This document shows, one piece after another, positions 8,538-18,098 of a stretch of DNA of 64,000 nucleotides. Positions within the stretch are counted from its first letter, which is position 1; the number at the start of each line of letters is the position of its first letter. The notes beneath the pieces were generated by a model that saw only the letters and a list, made by a program, of their open reading frames with translations, was not told where the DNA came from and searched no databases. The translations under genes and the position numbers were made by a program. The stretch lies in the NCBI GenBank assembly GCA_024398955.1, contig JAKSIG010000008.1:27445-91444 (forward strand). The letters are read 5' to 3'. Source of the stretch: Fibrobacter sp. GTDB taxonomy: Bacteria; Fibrobacterota; Fibrobacteria; Fibrobacterales; Fibrobacteraceae.

Positions 8538-8578
8538 AATAAAAAAGGCCCCGCAGCCATGCCACGGAACCTTAAAAT
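8538..8578 (-). terminator. intrinsic terminator of the GH45 operon
   Basis: On the minus strand AAGGTTCCGTGGC and GCTGCGGGGCCTT pair with several G-U pairs, followed by TTTTTTATTT. It lies just downstream of the stop at 8605. Confidence 0.8.
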
Positions 8579-8604
8579 TTTAGAACCTCAGTCGCTATTG
8601 GAAA

Positions 8605-9996
8605 TTACTCACTGGCTTCGCAACCACGACCAGGGTTGTAAGGGTCAGGGCCTTCGCCAGGTCCCCAGCAATGCAAGGTATCCAGCACATCCCCTTCCTT
8701 ATAGGTGGACCAGTCATCATGTTTCTTGATGTTGGTTTCAACGGTGGTGTTGATGCGGCTCATGTAGTGATCCACCAGGTACTGGGGGCATTCCACTTCC
8801 TCGATGTAGTAGGTGGGATTGTCCGCTGCCATGTACCAGTCGGCAAACCAGCGGCAGCCGCGCAGCAAGTTAGGCAGGCCGGAGTTACCGAAGGCAGCGT
8901 CACACATGTCCCTGATACAGGTCTGGTAGGCTTCAAGAGTGCTGTCGTAGCCCAGCTGGTTCTGGCATTCCGTGAGGAAGCCGCCAAAGCCTGCGCCCCA
9001 ATTGATGCCAGCACCGTTTACCTGAGTAGAAAGAGCGTCAAAGGCGCCAACGCCACCACCCGGCACCATCAGGTCGAACTGGCCTGCAGGCAGGTTAGGA
9101 TTACCGCCAGCCACGTCCATACCGATATTAGAAGCCATCACCACCAGATGCTTACCCTTAAGGGCCTTGTGAGTGTCCCTGGGCGGATTCATTTCGAATT
9201 CATCCTTGAAATGGCCGTCGTACTGCAGGTGATAGCACTTACCGCACTTGCTGTCGGCGGTGCCAGCAACGTAAGCGTAAGAAAGAGTGTCGTTCACTGC
9301 GATAGGAGCCATGTCGGTACAGGTGAATACGCCAGCAGACTTTTCATCACCGCAAGCGCTACGGGTACCTACGTAGTTGAACGCATAAGGGTTCACATTG
9401 CCAAGCGTAAAGGCAGGAACTTCCACATCGTGGATATTGCAATTACGGGCAATGCCATGGTTTGCCACAAAAGCCTCGTTGGAAGAAGTATCCGCACGAG
9501 TGATGTCGTTTGGGCTTTCTCTAAGCCAGGAGCAGTGAGGCTTGCAGGCGTCCCAGTAACGGGTATTCCAGCCACGCTTTGCAGTGGCAGAAATATCCTT
9601 GGTGTACTCCGGAGAAGGAGCGCCATAGGATTCGATAGTCGGGAAGCCATTGGCGTCAAGCTCGGGAGTAGAGGGCTGGCTTTCGGAACTACCAGGAACC
9701 ATAGGATCAGTTCCCGGATCATCCGGAGTTACCTCAGCGCTGGATCCCGGCACAACAGTACCGGCATTGCTAGAATCGGCTACAGCCGCAGAACTATTCG
9801 GGCCAGGAAGCTCCTGATCAGGAATAGAACCAGACGAAGCGGGAACCTGATTGTCACCAGGAGCAATGGTTGCGCTACTTGTCGGATCAGGAATTACCTG
9901 AGGAGAACTGGTGGAGGAATCGTCACCACAGGCAACGAAGCAAGCTACAGCCAGCGAGCTAATCGCGATAAAGCCTTTCTTAAACGGATGTTTCAT
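8605..9996 (-). CDS. family 45 glycoside hydrolase (endoglucanase) lipoprotein, second of tandem pair
   Basis: 463 residues. A lipoprotein signal ends in CFVACGDD, then a Pro/Ser/Thr-rich linker runs to about residue 125. The GH45 domain starts with TRYWDACKPHCSW, where the Asp is the expected catalytic base, and contains GQFDLMVPGGGVGAFD, whose Asp is the expected acid. Numerous paired cysteines (CGKCYHLQYDG, CTDMAP) match the family. It should cut beta-1,4-glucan, anchored at the cell surface. The ATG lies two bases after the stop of the upstream paralogue, so the pair is one operon; no strong ribosome binding site is seen, which fits translational coupling. Confidence 0.92.
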   Translation of the reverse strand: MKHPFKKGFIAISSLAVACFVACGDDSSTSSPQVIPDPTSSATIAPGDNQVPASSGSIPDQELPGPNSSAAVADSSNAGTVVPGSSAEVTPDDPGTDPMVPGSSESQPSTPELDANGFPTIESYGAPSPEYTKDISATAKRGWNTRYWDACKPHCSWLRESPNDITRADTSSNEAFVANHGIARNCNIHDVEVPAFTLGNVNPYAFNYVGTRSACGDEKSAGVFTCTDMAPIAVNDTLSYAYVAGTADSKCGKCYHLQYDGHFKDEFEMNPPRDTHKALKGKHLVVMASNIGMDVAGGNPNLPAGQFDLMVPGGGVGAFDALSTQVNGAGINWGAGFGGFLTECQNQLGYDSTLEAYQTCIRDMCDAAFGNSGLPNLLRGCRWFADWYMAADNPTYYIEEVECPQYLVDHYMSRINTTVETNIKKHDDWSTYKEGDVLDTLHCWGPGEGPDPYNPGRGCEASE

Positions 9997-9997
9997 A

Positions 9998-11455
9998 CTA
10001 GTAGGTCTTAGCCTTGTCTGCAGCTAACTGATCGGGGTCGCAGTATTCGCCTGTTGCATTGGGAGTCTTGCTGCAGGCATCGGTTTCGATAAAGTCGCCA
10101 CCATTGTACTTGGACCAGTCGGACTGATACAAAATCTTAGTTTCAATAGAAGTACTGATGGTGGTGGAGTACTTGTCAACCAGGTACTGGGGGCATTCCA
10201 CTTCTTCCCACTGGTAGGTGGGATTATCTGCAGTCATGTACCAGTCGGCAAACCAATGGCAACCACGGAGCAAGTTCGGGTACTTGGAATCGCCAAAGGC
10301 TGCATCGCACAAGTTCTTTACGCACTTCTGGTAATCAGCCAGGGAACCGTCGTAGCCAACCTGTTCGCCATTCTGGCAATAGGTCAGGAAGCCGCCATAG
10401 GTAGCACCCCATTCAATACCCGGCTTAGTAATCTGGAGCTGCAGGGCATTGAAGATGCCGGGACCACCACCAGGAACCATCAGGTCGAACTGACCAGGCT
10501 TCACATCGTGACCAATGTTGGAGGCCATAACGATGATGTGCTTACCCTTAAGGGCCTTGTGAGTTTCCTTAGGGGCGTTGTTGCCGTCGGCATCCTTGAA
10601 GCTACCATCGTACTGCAAGTGGAAGCACTTACCGCAAGAAGTAGTTGCATCGCTACCGGCAACGAAGGCGTATGCCAAGGTATCGTTTACAGCCACCGGA
10701 GCCATATCGGTACAGGTGAAGCCGCCACCGCTTGCAGGATCAGCTTCCTGACAGGCGTTAGGAGTATTCTGGATACCTACCCAGTAACGTTCCAGGCCCT
10801 TGCTGTAGGTAAAGGTCGGAATTTCAATGTCGTTGATGTTGCAGACGCGAGCAGTATAATGGCTGGCAGCGTATTCTTCCTGGGTATTAATCTTGGGCTT
10901 GCCTTCGGCACCATCGAGACTGGTCTGGGAGCAGTGAGCCTTGCAGGCATCCCAGTAACGAGTGTTCCAGCCAGAGGTCCCGTTACCAAGAATGTTCTTG
11001 AGCGTAGGCACCGGATACTTCTTGATATCTTCTTCGGGATTGCCGGTGGTCTTTACAGGTTCTGCGCTGCTGGAGCTAAGGCTAGGATCTGTACCGGGAA
11101 CCACAGGGTCGGTTCCAGGAACAGAAGCGCTAGAACCCAGAACAGGGTCTGTACCAGGAATCACTTCGCCGTTACCCGGATCAACAACACCGGGATTGGT
11201 CGGATCAGTGATAGGATTGGACGGATTGCTGGGATCTGTAGTAACGTCGCCAACGCCAGGATTTGTGGCCCCCGGATCGGAAGGATCGACCACAGGATTG
11301 GACGGATCATTCGGCAGGGGATTTTCAATTCCGCCATTAGGATCGCTTGGAATCTGCGGGACGGACGGAGTAGAGGAGTCGTCACCGCATGCAACGAGAC
11401 CTGCTACGGTCAGTGCACTAATCGCAATAAAACTTTTCGTAAAAGGATGTTTCAT
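9998..11455 (-). CDS. family 45 glycoside hydrolase (endoglucanase) lipoprotein, first of tandem pair
   Basis: 485 residues. The first ~25 residues are nearly the same as in the downstream gene (MKHPFTKSFIAIS, lipobox LVACGDD). A long repetitive linker of NP, DP and TDP units extends to about residue 145. The catalytic domain has TRYWDACKAHCSQ and GQFDLMVPGGGPGIFN, giving both expected Asp residues. The two enzymes differ in linker sequence and in loops, as after an old duplication. The C-terminus ends soon after the catalytic domain; no carbohydrate-binding module is recognised. The signal and lipobox place it in a membrane facing the outside. Confidence 0.92.
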   Translation of the reverse strand: MKHPFTKSFIAISALTVAGLVACGDDSSTPSVPQIPSDPNGGIENPLPNDPSNPVVDPSDPGATNPGVGDVTTDPSNPSNPITDPTNPGVVDPGNGEVIPGTDPVLGSSASVPGTDPVVPGTDPSLSSSSAEPVKTTGNPEEDIKKYPVPTLKNILGNGTSGWNTRYWDACKAHCSQTSLDGAEGKPKINTQEEYAASHYTARVCNINDIEIPTFTYSKGLERYWVGIQNTPNACQEADPASGGGFTCTDMAPVAVNDTLAYAFVAGSDATTSCGKCFHLQYDGSFKDADGNNAPKETHKALKGKHIIVMASNIGHDVKPGQFDLMVPGGGPGIFNALQLQITKPGIEWGATYGGFLTYCQNGEQVGYDGSLADYQKCVKNLCDAAFGDSKYPNLLRGCHWFADWYMTADNPTYQWEEVECPQYLVDKYSTTISTSIETKILYQSDWSKYNGGDFIETDACSKTPNATGEYCDPDQLAADKAKTY

Positions 11456-11852
11456 AATACCTCTTTTGCGCCACTACACCAAACACGGCGCTCAAATTAC
11501 AGAGGTAAAAATATATTCATAAGGCCAAAATTCAAACAACTATAAGTTAAATGAAAGCGGAAAACGTTCCCGAAGTGTGCCCAAAAACAGCAACCCCTCC
11601 CCCTTACATTTCAAACAACATAACAAAAAGCCCGCGATTCTCTCGCGAGCCCTTTTAAGAGTAAATGCACCCTTCTCTCAGTTTGGGAAAGGGGTCCAGG
11701 GTAAATGAACACTTAGGGCTTTAGCCCTTAATGAGAATTATCCACTTTGTGGACGTGCGGAGCCCCCTGCATCTTAATTGCAACTTTGTTGCATTGATAA
11801 TCGGTTCGGAAATGTCCGTGCAAGCACGGCCGCTTCTCTCACCTCATATCAA
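11456..11852. other. intergenic gap with terminator and short palindromes
   Basis: No credible gene. An intrinsic terminator (AGCCCGCGATTCTCTCGCGA..., 11630-11656) is followed on the minus strand by T residues and probably ends the purM transcript. Between 11720 and 11840 there is a chain of tiny inverted repeats: GGGCTTTAGCCC, CCACTTTGTGG, TGCAACTTTGTTGCA and CCGTGCAAGCACGG. Similar palindrome chains recur near 22.0, 52.5 and 55.6 kb. Confidence 0.7.
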
Positions 11853-12878
11853 TTAATCCTTGAACTTAACGGTCTTGGAGCCTTCGACAACTTCGCCGAC
11901 CTGCACCCACTTTTCGCCCTTGGCTTCGAGATGAGCAACAACTTCAGCCTTGTCAGCCGGGTCGATGAAGATCAGCATACCCATGCCCATGTTGAAGGTA
12001 GAGTACATTTCGTCCTTTTCGACAGAACCTTCGCGCTGGATGACCTGGAAGATTTCAGGCGGAACCCAGGAGGTACGGTCGATAACAACGTCAACGTTAT
12101 CCGGGAGGATACGGGGAATATTGCCCTGGTAGCCAGAACCGGTAATGTGAGCGAGACCCTGGATGATCTTCTTGTTGCAGAGATCGATAAGGCTCGGGTA
12201 GTAGCTACGGTGCGGCATGGTGAGAGCTTCGCCGATGGTCATGTTGGTGCCTTCAAGCGGGGTATCCACCTTGTAGCCGGCAACGTCGAAGAGAACCTTA
12301 CGGGCGAGAGAATAGCCGTTGGTGTGAAGACCGGTAGAGGGGAGACCGAGAATGATGGTACCCGGCTTGATCTTCTTACCGTCAATGATGTTTTCGCGTT
12401 CTACGACACCCACGATGGTACCGGAAATATCGTAGTCGCCCGGACCGTAGAAGCCCGGCATTTCAGCAGTTTCGCCACCGATAAGGACGAGACCGTTTTC
12501 GCGGCAGGCCTTTGCCATACCGGCAACCAGCTGGTCCATGACCCCCGGTTCCAGACGGCCGGTAGCCACATAGTCCAGGAAGAACAGCGGACGGGCGCCC
12601 TGCACGAGAATATCGTCGCAGCAGTGGTTCACGATGTCCTGGCCAGGCAGGGTATGAGTACCCATTTCAATATCGACCTTGAGCTTGGTACCAACGCCAT
12701 CGACGGAGCTGACCAGCACGGGGTCCTTCATGCCCAGGTGGTTCAGAGTGAAAAGGCCACCAAAGTTGCCAACGTCACCGAGAACGCCTTCGTTAAAGGT
12801 GGTACGGACGGACTTCTTGACTCCGACCATAGCTTCGTCTGCACGGGCCAGAGATACACCAGCGTCTGCGTAATTCAT
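11853..12878 (-). CDS. purM: phosphoribosylformylglycinamidine cyclo-ligase (AIR synthetase)
   Basis: 341 residues, the usual length. It closes the imidazole ring of FGAM with ATP to form AIR, step five of de novo purine synthesis. Recognised by the N-terminal NYADAGVSLARADEA, the DGVGTKL motif (residues ~63-69), the GGETAEMPG segment (~134) and the C-terminal GMGMLIF. AAAGGA precedes the ATG. It lies 43 bases downstream of the cyclic-nucleotide-binding gene on the same strand, so they may share a transcript, although no functional link is obvious. Confidence 0.97.
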   Translation of the reverse strand: MNYADAGVSLARADEAMVGVKKSVRTTFNEGVLGDVGNFGGLFTLNHLGMKDPVLVSSVDGVGTKLKVDIEMGTHTLPGQDIVNHCCDDILVQGARPLFFLDYVATGRLEPGVMDQLVAGMAKACRENGLVLIGGETAEMPGFYGPGDYDISGTIVGVVERENIIDGKKIKPGTIILGLPSTGLHTNGYSLARKVLFDVAGYKVDTPLEGTNMTIGEALTMPHRSYYPSLIDLCNKKIIQGLAHITGSGYQGNIPRILPDNVDVVIDRTSWVPPEIFQVIQREGSVEKDEMYSTFNMGMGMLIFIDPADKAEVVAHLEAKGEKWVQVGEVVEGSKTVKFKD

Positions 12879-12921
12879 TATTTAATCCTTTGCCCAAACA
12901 CGGGGCAGGGTTGTTGCCCAG

Positions 12922-13725
12922 CTAGTGCTGAGCGCTTTGTTTCTCATCAATATTTCTTAAGGCATCCAGAATGAGACTGGTAGTGTCGGTCATCTGGTTG
13001 ATATTCACGATGCCAGGCATCAAGTGAGTATCCAGCTTGTAAAGCGTTTCGTCGCCCCAGGAGAGCATTTTTTCGAAAGCGTCTGGACCTGCCAGTTTGC
13101 CACATTTGGCACAGCAGATACGACCATCCTGGAAGGCGATAAAGCCCTTTTCGCCATTGCACTCGAAAATCACGGTGCCAGTGACGCGGCTCTTTTCCAT
13201 AGTCTGGGCAAAATCAATAAACGGGAGCACCTTTGCAGAAGCAAGCAAGGACAAGCGTTCGAACTCATCGAAGGCCTGGTTCTTGGCGCGAAGGCGGTCT
13301 GCGACTACCTTGTACAGGTAAACCATGATGTTAGGATTCTTGTCCAGGAACTTAACGAACTCATCCCTAGGAATATGAAGGACAGTACAGCCGTCTTCGG
13401 CAGCAATCACCGTATTGCTGGTGGGTTCGTTACAGATGATGGACATTTCACCAAAGCAAGTGCCGGCTTCGACAGCGGCCAAGGTGTTGTAATGACCATC
13501 GGGCAGAATCTGGCCGCAAATAAAGGCACGACCACTCTGGAGCACGCAGAAGGAATCACCTACTGTGCCACCATTAATGATAATCTCGCCATTGTCGTAT
13601 TCACGAATCTGGGCGTTCAAGAGCAAATAGTCAGCGCAATCGCGGGGCACCTGCTGCAAGAACGGTGTTCCTAACTCGTAATTGGCTGCAATCCAGTCAC
13701 CAATGCCTGTATGGGGTTTCATCAT
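12922..13725 (-). CDS. cyclic nucleotide-binding domain protein with DUF4388-like C-terminus
   Basis: 267 residues. Residues ~20-140 form a CNB/cupin domain: GEIIINGGTVGDSFCVLQSG, then CFGEMSIICNEPTSNTVIA with the phosphate-binding cassette position occupied by FGEMSIICNEPTS. The Arg typical of cAMP-binding cassettes is not seen, so ligand binding is uncertain. Residues ~165-260 match the DUF4388/PATAN type (SRVTGTVIFECNGEKGFIAF, then DGRICCAKCGK). No DNA-binding helix-turn-helix is apparent, so it is unlike a Crp activator. It is probably a cytoplasmic signalling adaptor. It is upstream of purM and may be cotranscribed. Confidence 0.82.
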   Translation of the reverse strand: MMKPHTGIGDWIAANYELGTPFLQQVPRDCADYLLLNAQIREYDNGEIIINGGTVGDSFCVLQSGRAFICGQILPDGHYNTLAAVEAGTCFGEMSIICNEPTSNTVIAAEDGCTVLHIPRDEFVKFLDKNPNIMVYLYKVVADRLRAKNQAFDEFERLSLLASAKVLPFIDFAQTMEKSRVTGTVIFECNGEKGFIAFQDGRICCAKCGKLAGPDAFEKMLSWGDETLYKLDTHLMPGIVNINQMTDTTSLILDALRNIDEKQSAQH

Positions 13726-13735
13726 GCTTTAAATA

Positions 13736-14926
13736 TTAGAAAATGTTTCGATACCAAATGGAATGTTCATCCGACATATTACCCCCAGAAAGGCACTTAG
13801 AAAGGCCCCATTGTACATTGAGAAGCATTTCATCAGGCCTGGCTACCCCACTCTCGTAAAAATCGTTACCGCCTCCCGGGCCCTTTCGCTTATCGTTCTG
13901 GAATACCCTCCTATCCTTGAAGGCCTTGATATAGGCGGCCCTAGGCTCTGCAGCCAGGATTTCCTCGGGGGTAGAAAACATGCCAGGATTAAACCACACG
14001 TCGGCCTGGTCCGCAACAAGCATTACATCTTCAAGGGACAGTTTCAGCTCGCGGCTGGTACTGTCCCTCCACAGGTAGCAGCCGCCAGCTTCCGCGATTA
14101 GACTGCCCGTATAGCTGTTGGCCCCGGGAGCGTACCACACCCCGCCATAGCTCATGCCCGCAAGAACCTTTGGGCCATTGCATGAATCGCGGTTCCATTC
14201 CTTATCCCTGAGCACCGAATGTTCGTTTTCGTAACGCGCGGCTTCAACAGCAAAATCCAAGTACGCAGAATCCTTTAGCTTATTGAAGCCATCGTCAAAG
14301 AGCATTGCATACAACTTAATCCACTCCGCCTTGGCCAGGGGGCTTTCGTCCTGCCATTCCGAAGTAAGCATCAGGGGCAGCCCCAAAGCCTCTAGGCGGG
14401 CATAGTCGTCCTGGGAACCGCCCGTGGCAAAGGTCATGACCAGGTCCGGCTTCAGGGCCATCAGCTTTTCGAAGTCCATGGAGTTGCCGTAACCGATTTC
14501 AGCAATTTCGCCTGCGGCGGCCCTGGCGTAAAGGGCGGAGTCCGCGACATACTTACCTTCACCGACGGCGACAATGCAGTCTGCCACGCCTAGCCTGAGC
14601 ATATAGCCGATCTGGGCGGAGGAAAGAACAACCACACGCTTCAGCGGAATCTGGAGTACCGAAGCCCCCTCGAGTTCCTTCGGCAGGGGCTTCTTGCCGG
14701 CGAAGGCCACGGAGTCCCTCAGCACGAAACGCTTCACCAGGGTGTCCGCCCCAACAATGGAACGTATTTCCACTACACTCTCCCCCTGCACCATACCCGA
14801 AGCCAGCAGCCGGCTGTACTTCATGGGCTCCAGGTCCACCCTGACCTCAGGTTTTTCCTCCCCGCAAGCCGCCAAAAGGAGGGTTAACGCAATAATTGTC
14901 CCAATTTTTCCACAAAAAGTCAACAT
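13736..14926 (-). CDS. Fe-siderophore/cobalamin-type ABC transporter binding lipoprotein
   Basis: 396 residues. A lipoprotein signal ends in LLLAACGEE. The fold is that of class III binding proteins (BtuF/FepB type): RVVVLSSAQIGYMLRLGVAD, MALKPDLVMTF, then YGGVWYAPGANSY and ADVWFNPGMFS. The ligand could be an iron chelate or a corrinoid; the sequence does not decide. No permease or ATPase gene is adjacent. Its stop is 11 bases from the neighbouring start of the cyclic-nucleotide-binding gene, so the three minus-strand genes through purM may form one transcript. Confidence 0.83.
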   Translation of the reverse strand: MLTFCGKIGTIIALTLLLAACGEEKPEVRVDLEPMKYSRLLASGMVQGESVVEIRSIVGADTLVKRFVLRDSVAFAGKKPLPKELEGASVLQIPLKRVVVLSSAQIGYMLRLGVADCIVAVGEGKYVADSALYARAAAGEIAEIGYGNSMDFEKLMALKPDLVMTFATGGSQDDYARLEALGLPLMLTSEWQDESPLAKAEWIKLYAMLFDDGFNKLKDSAYLDFAVEAARYENEHSVLRDKEWNRDSCNGPKVLAGMSYGGVWYAPGANSYTGSLIAEAGGCYLWRDSTSRELKLSLEDVMLVADQADVWFNPGMFSTPEEILAAEPRAAYIKAFKDRRVFQNDKRKGPGGGNDFYESGVARPDEMLLNVQWGLSKCLSGGNMSDEHSIWYRNIF

Positions 14927-15045
14927 TCAAAAGCCTCAAAATACTCGTAAATCATTGATTTTTAACGATTTATGAAATTTCTCTCTGCAAAATTTTCAAA
15001 CATAATGTATTTTATATGCTCGGAAATTATCAACGGGAATCTTTT

Positions 15046-15912
15046 ATGAAGACAAAGATAGCCTCTTTCTTGACTGCTGCAGTTTTTAGTGTGCTGGCTT
15101 TGGCCAACACTTCTTTTGCCGACGGTGAAACCGGTTTCTACGAAAAGGACCACATCCGCGGGTTCATTTCTATTGGCGGCGACTACCGTGGCATGCGTAC
15201 CGCTTTCCAGGACTATGTGAACAACCTGGCGTTTGTCAAAGGCGTACACGTAGTACATGTTGACTCTGTTGATAGAGAGTTCTCTGCAAACAAGTCAAAT
15301 AGATACAGTATGTTTGATGATTACTACCTGGGTCTCCATGTGAACTTCGGTGCCCAGTACAAGCAGTTCCAGACCTGGATCGACGTGAACTTCATGCCTA
15401 CCCAGATTTCCGAACGCCCTAGTGATAGCTACACTGCCTTAACTGTAGACGATGGCGACCCCCTCTCTATGAAGTTCCCCCTGTACGACGTCAAGTGGTA
15501 TAGCTACGGCGCCGACTGGATGTTTGGCTGGAAAATATTCGGTGAAAATACATTCTTCAACCTGATACCCGCAGTCGGTTTTGGCTTCAACCTAATTAAC
15601 ATCCACTTCGCATCTGACTTCGATGTTGACGAAGGCGTTACCCTGCGTAACCGCTACTACAGCACCATGGCAACCACGGTGAACAGCGAAATCGAAGCAC
15701 GTCTGGAATTTGACCACCTGGCAATCGGCCTTTATGGCGGTTACCGCTTCGTTCGCTACAACGAACTGAGCGTCGAAGGTACCGACCTCCTCAAGACCAA
15801 GATCAGCGACTACGACGACACCGACAATAGCGGCGACACCTACTTCCTGGGCCTGCGTCTTACCTGGATTTTCCACAGCGACTGGCAGACCAAGCAAGAG
15901 AACAAGCTTTAG
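15046..15912 (+). CDS. probable outer-membrane beta-barrel protein
   Basis: 288 residues from ATG at 15046, selected because the signal peptide MKTKIASFLTAAVFSVLALA then starts at the N-terminus. The mature part has alternating aromatic/polar strands (GAQYKQFQTWIDVNFMP, LAIGLYGGYRFVRYN, FLGLRLTWIF) as in small outer-membrane barrels. The family is not recognised and no enzymatic motif is visible. It is a single gene; its last ~50 bases overlap the end of the convergent NYN gene. Confidence 0.7.
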   Translation: MKTKIASFLTAAVFSVLALANTSFADGETGFYEKDHIRGFISIGGDYRGMRTAFQDYVNNLAFVKGVHVVHVDSVDREFSANKSNRYSMFDDYYLGLHVNFGAQYKQFQTWIDVNFMPTQISERPSDSYTALTVDDGDPLSMKFPLYDVKWYSYGADWMFGWKIFGENTFFNLIPAVGFGFNLINIHFASDFDVDEGVTLRNRYYSTMATTVNSEIEARLEFDHLAIGLYGGYRFVRYNELSVEGTDLLKTKISDYDDTDNSGDTYFLGLRLTWIFHSDWQTKQENKL

Positions 15913-16543
15913 TCTTGGCCTCGGGCCTAACGAAGAACCCCACCGGGGGAACGTCAACCTTAGGATCCCGATCGATTACCTTTTCCATAGCGACGTAATG
16001 AGCGCAGTTATCCCTAAGGCAGGTATCTGTCTTCCAATGGATACTGCGCTCTTCTTTTGGGTACTCGAAACTCCATCCCAGAAGAAGCACCGGAATCCCC
16101 ATGATCCGCAACTTGTCGGCTAATGGAGCGTATTGCCCCTGGGTACTTAACAGCACCACGGCTTCCATCTTGCAATACACCGCGAACATGAGGGCGTCCT
16201 CAATTAGCGAAAGGTTCGGCCCCAGGTGACCATCGTCTTCGAGGCGGTCGCTGTAATGCACCTGGTAGCCGGCATTGCGCAGTTCGAACTCAAGCTTAAA
16301 GACGCCATTGGCAGAACTGCTATAAATGTGCGGATTGCGCTGCGGATGGTAGTAATGGGACTCCAGCTCCACCACCCGACGGGACTTATTGAAGTACCTG
16401 TTAATCTGAAGCTGAACCCAGCTCTTGAGTCCCCTGAAGTCAAGATTAGCATGAAAGCGGTGATGGACCCTGTAGTATTCATTTACTTTCTTGAGAGTGT
16501 ATCCGTCAAGAAAGAAGCCAACACGCAATAGGGATTCTGACAT
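15860..16543 (-). CDS. NYN-domain (LabA/DUF88-like) putative ribonuclease
   Basis: 227 residues. RVGFFLDGYTL carries the first conserved Asp, SLIEDALMFAVYC supplies the acidic Asp of the centre, and AVVLLSTQGQYAPLADKLRI is the typical SxDxDF-like strand, although the second Asp of that motif is replaced (STQGQ). Then GIPVLLLGWSFE follows. NYN proteins are PIN-like RNases; the loss of one acidic residue makes activity uncertain. The C-terminal ~35 residues are low-complexity and overlap the convergent barrel gene, so they may not be conserved. Confidence 0.72.
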   Translation of the reverse strand: MSESLLRVGFFLDGYTLKKVNEYYRVHHRFHANLDFRGLKSWVQLQINRYFNKSRRVVELESHYYHPQRNPHIYSSSANGVFKLEFELRNAGYQVHYSDRLEDDGHLGPNLSLIEDALMFAVYCKMEAVVLLSTQGQYAPLADKLRIMGIPVLLLGWSFEYPKEERSIHWKTDTCLRDNCAHYVAMEKVIDRDPKVDVPPVGFFVRPEAKTKACSLAWSASRCGKSR

Positions 16544-16635
16544 AGATTCTCCTGGTTTTTATAGTGATGACTATAAACACGCAGAAAAATCAAAAAGGTC
16601 TAAAATGAACCCGTTAAATTTTATTTAAAGAATAG

Positions 16636-16655
16636 CAGTCCTTTCTTGAGGACTG
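16636..16655 (-). terminator. hairpin after the TPR protein gene
   Basis: Perfect seven-base arms CAGTCCT and AGGACTG with loop, just below the stop at 16663; the T-run on the minus strand is short. Confidence 0.6.
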
Positions 16656-16662
16656 TTAGAAC

Positions 16663-17634
16663 CTAAAGAAGATCTCGCTTCTTCAGGTCATTCATCAGGG
16701 AGCCGGGCATCCACTTTTCCAGGGACCTGTACTTGGGATCGTCTAGCTTCTTGCGCCATTCCGCGGCCTTTTCCTTATGGCCGGCATCGTTATGGATTCG
16801 GATCAGGTTAAGTACAGAACACCAGTAACGAATGGAGGAGCCCGTACGGTCCAGATAGCTGGCGGCGCTTTCTTCGTAAATTTTTGCAGCCTCGTCGTAA
16901 CGCTTGAGGCGATAGAGCATGTCCGCCTTAATCTGCAGCATTACCGGGTTCCCCGGAGCACGAGCAAGTCCGCGCTCCGCAAGCTTTAGACCTGTAGCGA
17001 AGTCTTCCTTGTCGTAATACATCCAAACTAACGGAGTCAGGAAGAGCGGCCAGAAACGCTTGGAGTTGATGGAAGCGCTATCCAGTACGGCAAGGTACTG
17101 GCTGCGATTATCGGACTTGAAGGGCACCCAGCTGAAGCTCTTGTCGATGTAGTAGGCGTAAATGGCAAAGAAGGCCCGGGCTTCCTGCTCCTGGGATTCC
17201 TCAAAGGCCTTGGCGGCAGAACGGGTTGTCATGGCACCCTTTACAGAATGGCCAGTCTCGCCCTGCACGTATCCAATTTCAAAACGTCGCAGAGCATCCC
17301 ATAAGCCAGTAGCCTCGCACTTTTCGAGACTGCGACCCGCCTGAAACAGCGATGCCGTATCGCCCTTGTCATCATAAATGCTGATACGAACCACACCCTC
17401 CAAAATGCATCCCAGGCCCTTGTTCTCGTTACGGAGAGTCTTGGCGATCTTCAGGGCTTCGTCATAGCGCAGGGCCATGGTGGCGGCAGTCGCCCTTTCC
17501 CAGAGGGAAGCCTGGCTTTCGCTTAAGGACAGGGTCAAGTCGCCGCCCTTGCCACCTTCGGAAGATTCCGCGGCAAAAGCCCCTGCAACCATGGCAAGGG
17601 TAAAGGTCAGCGCAAAGAAAATTCTAAAAAACAT
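16663..17634 (-). CDS. exported tetratricopeptide-repeat protein
   Basis: 323 residues with signal peptide MFFRIFFALTFTLAMVAGAFA. The body is helical with TPR-type repeats (ALRYDEALKIAKTLRNENK near residue 55; TGLKLAERGLARAPGNPVML and YRLKRYDEAAKIYEESAASY near 215-260). TPRs mediate protein-protein contacts, here in the periplasm or at the envelope. No catalytic motif is seen. It is a single gene with its own hairpin terminator. Confidence 0.8.
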   Translation of the reverse strand: MFFRIFFALTFTLAMVAGAFAAESSEGGKGGDLTLSLSESQASLWERATAATMALRYDEALKIAKTLRNENKGLGCILEGVVRISIYDDKGDTASLFQAGRSLEKCEATGLWDALRRFEIGYVQGETGHSVKGAMTTRSAAKAFEESQEQEARAFFAIYAYYIDKSFSWVPFKSDNRSQYLAVLDSASINSKRFWPLFLTPLVWMYYDKEDFATGLKLAERGLARAPGNPVMLQIKADMLYRLKRYDEAAKIYEESAASYLDRTGSSIRYWCSVLNLIRIHNDAGHKEKAAEWRKKLDDPKYRSLEKWMPGSLMNDLKKRDLL

Positions 17635-18098
17635 TGGTTACAATGTAGAAAAAGGAACAGCCCAGAAAAAGGCTCACGCTCGGTCGGCTGTTGATAAATT
17701 GTGAGTTGCACCAATCAATAAACATTTTATTCACACCAATGATGTACGAGCCTCCCTTTCGGGAATAAAATGAAGAAGAGCAAATTTTTAATCCAAAGTG
17801 GAATATGGACGCATTTTCAGATTTTTCTATAAAAAAATGCGGCAAAAAACCGCTAACTCCATGAAAATCAAGATATTAACAAGTCAAAATCGTACAAATT
17901 AAGGATAAAACAGGGGTACGTCCGAAAAATACCAAATACTTACTTATTATTTACGAAACGTAAAGCCTATTGTCTGCAAATCAAAAAAAATCTATAAGTA
18001 TACAAGAAATTCAACAACTTTTCAACAATCCACAAACTAGTTAACATGTAGCATTTACAAACTTTGAAATTCAGGCGATATGCTTAGTGGAGGTTCAC
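17635..18098. other. gene-free gap
   Basis: About 460 bases, AT-rich, with no convincing open frame on either strand. It contains the divergent upstream regions of the TPR gene and of the small gene at 18099, and near 17680 a short CTCACGCTCGGTCGG fragment akin to the palindromic repeats elsewhere. Nothing else is supported. Confidence 0.6.
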
